A stretch of 9,683 nt of DNA, from positions 1 to 9,683 of the forward strand of contig CALFKA010000185.1 in NCBI GenBank assembly GCA_937880545.1. The letters are read 5' to 3'. A model generated the notes under the pieces. The model was given only the letters and a program-made list of their open reading frames with translations. It searched no databases and was not told the origin of the DNA. The position numbers and the translations under genes were made by a program. The stretch comes from an uncultured Clostridia bacterium. Its GTDB lineage: Bacteria; Bacillota; Clostridia; Peptostreptococcales; Acidaminobacteraceae. This document shows positions 6,569 to 9,683 of the stretch, in pieces. Position 1 is the first letter of the stretch. The number at the start of each line of letters is the position of its first letter.

Positions 6569-7858
6569 ATGAGACTGAAGACGAAGACAATAAAAATCCA
6601 TGATGTGCAACTGACGGACAGCAGAGAAGGGGAAAAAATCTCACAAGGTGTCCTCTATCTATATGCCCATGACCTAATCACGCATTTGCAACAGGATGAG
6701 CGCATCAAGTCCTGTAAACTTGAGCTTGCTAAGCCTGGAGAAAGCGTTCGTATTCTCCCTGTGAAAGATGTGATAGAACCCAGAGCCAAAGAGACGGGAG
6801 ATTTGTTTCCCGGTGTCGATGGAGAGCTTGGCGAAGCGGGTGAAGGGACCACGATAATTCTCTCAGGCTGCGCTGTCGTGACAACGGGAAGTATTGTGGG
6901 GTTTCAAGAAGGTATCATCGACATGAGTGGCCCGCTGACAGACTATACTCCCTTTAGCCATCTGAACAATATCGTATTGATCCTTGAGAAAAACGATGGA
7001 GTGGATCCTCATGAGCATGAGGAAGTCGTGCGTGTAGCCGGAATCAAAGCAGCGCATTATATCGGAAAAATAGGTCGGGGCGTGATACCTGAGAATATAG
7101 AAGAATTGGAATGGAAGAGTATTCCGGAGAAGGCGATAGAATTTCCTCAACTGCCTAAGGTAGCGTATGTCTACCTGTGTATGGCTCAAGGGCTCCTTCA
7201 TAATACTTTTTTCTATGGGCAAAATGCGCAGAACATTACACCCGGATTGATTTCGCCGCTGGAAGTGATCGATGGAGCGATTGTCAGCGGTAACTGTGTT
7301 TCACCGGGCTCCAAGAATACGACATACCATCATCAAAATAACGCCGTTCTCAAAGAACTATTGAACCAGCACGGAAAAGAGATCAACCTGATGGGTGTGA
7401 TCCTCTCGCCACTTAGCACCATGCTCGCTCAGAAATACAGAAATGCCGTTCAGGCTGTGAAGATGGCAAAGTTCCTCGGCGCGGAAGGTGCCCTTGTGTC
7501 ACAGGAGGGATTTGGTAATCCAACAACGGATCTCATGCTCATCTGTCGAGAGCTTGAAGAAAGTGGCATCAAGACCGTCATCATCAGCAATGAGGATGCA
7601 GGGGTAGACGGCTATAGTGAATCCTTACCAGACGGCACGAAAGAAGCGGATGCTATCGTCAGTACCGGTAACAGCAATGCCACGATCAGGCTTCCTGCCA
7701 TGGACAGAGTAATCGGTGACCTGAAGGCGATCGAGAGGGTTACAGGTGGATTTGTCGGATCGATCCAGGAAAACGGCGAACTGCTGGTAGAAGTGCACGG
7801 TATTATGGGTGGGCACAATCTGCTCGGAGACACCTACCTGAGTGCGGTGGAGAAGTGA
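6569..7858 (+). CDS. Glycine/sarcosine/betaine reductase component B alpha/beta proprotein (GrdE/GrdG/GrdI family)
   Basis: The 429-residue product is a component B proprotein of the selenium-dependent reductases that cleave glycine, sarcosine or betaine, yielding ammonia or an amine and a carboxymethyl group passed to selenoprotein A. The family is cut between Asn and Cys and the Cys becomes a pyruvoyl group that forms a Schiff base with the substrate. Here this site is N242-C243 in VSGNCVSPGSKN, giving beta (1-242) and alpha (243-429) subunits. Length fits the family (about 428). The start is ATG 6569, preceded by AGAGGAGAG; a longer open frame back to 6485 runs through the promoter and terminator and is rejected. 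It is followed 10 bases later by the selenoprotein subunit. Which of the three paralogues it is cannot be decided from sequence reading alone, so no symbol is assigned. Confidence 0.92.
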   Translation: MRLKTKTIKIHDVQLTDSREGEKISQGVLYLYAHDLITHLQQDERIKSCKLELAKPGESVRILPVKDVIEPRAKETGDLFPGVDGELGEAGEGTTIILSGCAVVTTGSIVGFQEGIIDMSGPLTDYTPFSHLNNIVLILEKNDGVDPHEHEEVVRVAGIKAAHYIGKIGRGVIPENIEELEWKSIPEKAIEFPQLPKVAYVYLCMAQGLLHNTFFYGQNAQNITPGLISPLEVIDGAIVSGNCVSPGSKNTTYHHQNNAVLKELLNQHGKEINLMGVILSPLSTMLAQKYRNAVQAVKMAKFLGAEGALVSQEGFGNPTTDLMLICRELEESGIKTVIISNEDAGVDGYSESLPDGTKEADAIVSTGNSNATIRLPAMDRVIGDLKAIERVTGGFVGSIQENGELLVEVHGIMGGHNLLGDTYLSAVEK

Positions 7859-7868
7859 GGAGAAAGCA

Positions 7869-9146
7869 ATGAGGATTATCCACTACCTGAATCAATTTTT
7901 CGGGCAACTGGGCGGAGAGGAAATGACGAAGACACCTCCAAGGTACATAGAGGGTCCTGTCGGTCCCGGCCTACTCTTCAATACCCTTCTCAAAGAGGGC
8001 ACGATTGTTGGCACCGTTATCTGTGGGGACAATTATTATGCTGAGAATATTGAAGAAGCGAGGGATGAGCTTCTTTCGATGATAAGAGAAGCATCTCCTG
8101 ATCTATTTTTATCAGGTCCTGCCTTCAACGCGGGCCGATACGGCATCGCTTGCGCGGATCTAGCACAGGCAGTGAGAAAAGAACTGTCCATCCCTGTAGT
8201 CACAGGACTTTATAAGGAAAATCCCGCTGTGGAGATCTATCGAAAAGAGCTCTACATTGTCAGCTCCGGAAGCTCTGCTGCAGACATGAGGGCAAGCGCG
8301 GGAAAAATGGCGGCCGTAGCCGACAAACTCTTGAGGGGAGAGGAGCCGGGTCTTCCCGAAGAAGAGGGCTTGATCCCAATGGGCAAGCGCGTCAATGTCT
8401 TCAAAAAAGAAAAGGCGTCGAAACGCGCTGTTTCCATGCTGATCGCCAAACTAAAAGGTGAGCCTTATAAAAGCGAGGTACCTATTCCGGTATATGACTC
8501 CGTTACACCGGCTCCTCCGATCAAAAATCTTTCTGAAGCAACCATTGCGCTTCTGACGACAGGTGGCGTTGTTCCGATGGGAAACCCCGACCATCTGCCG
8601 GCCGCGACAGCGAAATTCTATAAAAAGTATGATATCCATGACCTCACTCGCTTAGAAAAGGGTCAATTCGAGTCAGTACACGCCGGCTATGACCCCGTCT
8701 ATGCCAACGAAAACCCCAACCGCGTGGCCCCGCTTGATCTTCTGCGGATGAAAGAAGCAAGCGGTGAGATTAAAAGGCTGTACCCCTACCTAATCACGAC
8801 GACCGGGAACTCTACTTCTGTAGCAGATGCTACCCGAATGGGGGAAGAGATTGCAGCAGAACTTGTCGCTGCAGGCGTAGACGGGGCGATTCTTACTAGC
8901 ACATGAGGAACGTGTACACGTTGCGGTGCAACGATCGTAAAAGCCATTGAAAGAGCGGGAATTCCTGCCGCCCATGTGGCTACAGTCACTCCCATTTCTG
9001 AGTCGGTGGGTGCCGTTCGCATCATTGGCGCCATTGCCATTCCCTACCCGGTGGGTCAACCGGAAGAGGCAGAAGAAAAAGAAGAGATACTGAGAGAAAA
9101 CATCATTGATAAAGCATTAGCCGCACTTGTCGCTGATCCTTTATAG
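7869..9146 (+). CDS. Selenoprotein component B gamma subunit of Grd-type reductase (GrdB/GrdF/GrdH family), Sec at codon 346
   Basis: The reading frame continues through TGA 8904-8906 to TAG 9144-9146, giving 425 residues with selenocysteine at 346 in a U-x-x-C-x-x-C motif (U346, C349, C352) after ILTST. Residues on both sides match the family: YLNQFFGQLGGEE, GTVICGDNYYAEN and SGPAFNAGRYG before, and CGATIVKAIERAGIP and VGAVRIIGAIAIPYP after. Stopping at TGA would remove the redox motif and 80 residues. With the pyruvoyl subunit it forms component B, which binds the substrate and delivers the carboxymethyl group to selenoprotein A. The start is ATG 7869, with AGGAG (7858-7862) overlapping the previous stop codon. 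A hairpin after TGA is the likely selenocysteine insertion signal. Substrate (glycine, sarcosine, betaine or other) is unresolved. Confidence 0.93.
8904..8938 (+). promoter_or_regulatory. UGA recoding site with bacterial SECIS hairpin
   Basis: In-frame TGA at 8904-8906 is followed by CGTTGC (8919-8924), loop GGT (8925-8927) and GCAACG (8928-8933), a perfect 6-bp stem. The loop starts 18 bases after TGA and begins with G, as expected for bacterial SECIS elements read by SelB. A short outer pairing of ACG (8910-8912) with CGT (8936-8938) may extend it. Structure is read by eye, not folded. Confidence 0.8.
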
Positions 9147-9166
9147 AAACAGGAAAAGAAATAGTC

Positions 9167-9683
9167 ATGATTATCGGAATTCCAAAAGAAATTAAGCCAA
9201 ATGAATACCGGGTAGCAAGCGTGCCCGAGAGCGTGATGAGTTTGGTAACAGATGGCCATACCGTCCTCGTTGAGAAAGATGCCGGAAAAGGGAGCGGGTA
9301 CTCTGATGAAGAGTATGAAGCGGCGGGCGCCTCGATTACCGGAAAAGAAGAGCTCTTTCGAAAAAGTGAAATGATCTATAAGGTCAAGGAATTCTTTCCT
9401 GAAGAGTTTGGCTATTTTCGAGAAGGATTGGTGGTCTTTACGTATATTCATTCCAATGCCTATCCTCAGCAGACAGAGGAGATGCTTAAGAGTCGAATCA
9501 TCGGCATCGCCTATGAAGATATTGAGGTGGATGGCAAATATCCGCTTCTGAGTCCCATGAGTGAAATCGCCGGAAAGGGTGGATTTCTGGCAGCAAGTCA
9601 ATTTCTTCAGAGTATCCACGGGGGTTCAGGCCTTCTCCTAATGGATGTTTCGGGACAGAGAAAACCCATCGTGGGGATTATCG
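9167..9683 (+). CDS. ald: Alanine dehydrogenase-like protein, 3' end outside window
   Basis: The visible 172 residues are the N-terminal substrate domain of the alanine dehydrogenase/transhydrogenase family, which interconverts alanine with pyruvate plus ammonia using NAD. The opening MIIGIPKEIK, R15, K74 in KVKE and H95 in FTYIH match conserved substrate and catalytic positions, and LLSPMSEIAGK and HGG follow in the usual order. The NAD-binding domain lies beyond the edge. The segment after MSEIAGK (GGFLAASQF) and the one after HGG (SGLLLMDVSG) differ from common alanine dehydrogenases, so another amino acid substrate is possible. ATG 9167 has AGGAAA about 10 bases upstream. It lies 20 bases after the selenoprotein gene and is probably in the same operon, where it could regenerate NADH from alanine to feed the reductase. 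Confidence 0.8.
   Translation, partial: MIIGIPKEIKPNEYRVASVPESVMSLVTDGHTVLVEKDAGKGSGYSDEEYEAAGASITGKEELFRKSEMIYKVKEFFPEEFGYFREGLVVFTYIHSNAYPQQTEEMLKSRIIGIAYEDIEVDGKYPLLSPMSEIAGKGGFLAASQFLQSIHGGSGLLLMDVSGQRKPIVGII

Noticed and set aside
7869..8906. A selenoprotein-family gene that appears to stop at TGA 8904, as if truncated or a pseudogene
   Set aside because: The same frame continues with family-specific residues to TAG 9146, the TGA is at the known Sec position of the family, and a SECIS-like hairpin follows.
9056..9619. Open frame of 187 codons on the minus strand
   Set aside because: It is antisense to the C-terminus of the selenoprotein gene and the alanine-dehydrogenase-like gene, with no recognisable features.

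Overview
The window looks like part of the chromosome of a strictly anaerobic, amino-acid-fermenting bacterium, probably a Clostridia-type Firmicute, with Synergistota as an alternative. The reasons are a selenocysteine-dependent reductase of the glycine/sarcosine/betaine (Grd) family, strong AGGAGG/GGAGG ribosome binding sites, short intrinsic terminators and an NhaC-type antiporter. The lineage is inferred from gene content only; no rRNA or other marker is present.

Layout. Positions 1-302 are AT-rich and hold no complete gene. They contain a hairpin followed by a T-run, an inverted repeat, and a good -24/-12 (sigma-54) promoter at 241-256. This promoter drives a saccharopine-dehydrogenase/lysine-6-dehydrogenase-like oxidoreductase (303-1460) and probably the downstream NhaC-family membrane antiporter (1542-3098), with a perfect hairpin between them. 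A strong terminator (3141-3170) ends this unit. A YtcJ-type amidohydrolase (3166-4791) lies on the minus strand, convergent with the antiporter and divergent from the next gene.

A sigma-54 enhancer-binding regulator (PAS, AAA+, Fis-type HTH; 5013-6431, TTG start) follows on the plus strand. Its intrinsic terminator is packed directly against a near-consensus -24/-12 promoter (6526-6541). That promoter serves a second operon: a GrdE/G/I-type pyruvoyl proprotein (6569-7858), a GrdB/F/H-type selenoprotein whose reading frame crosses an in-frame TGA (7869-9146, selenocysteine at codon 346), and an alanine-dehydrogenase-like gene that runs off the right edge (9167-9683).

How it may fit together. 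The window encodes a substrate-specific component B of a selenium-dependent reductase, without the shared parts (GrdA, GrdC, GrdD, thioredoxin system). It lies next to two NAD(P)-dependent amino acid dehydrogenase-like genes, a sodium/proton antiporter-type carrier, an amidohydrolase and a dedicated sigma-54 activator. A reasonable inference is an inducible Stickland-type module in which the regulator senses a small molecule and switches on both plus-strand units from their -24/-12 promoters. The substrate cannot be read from the sequence; glycine, sarcosine, betaine or an undescribed N-substituted amino acid are all possible.
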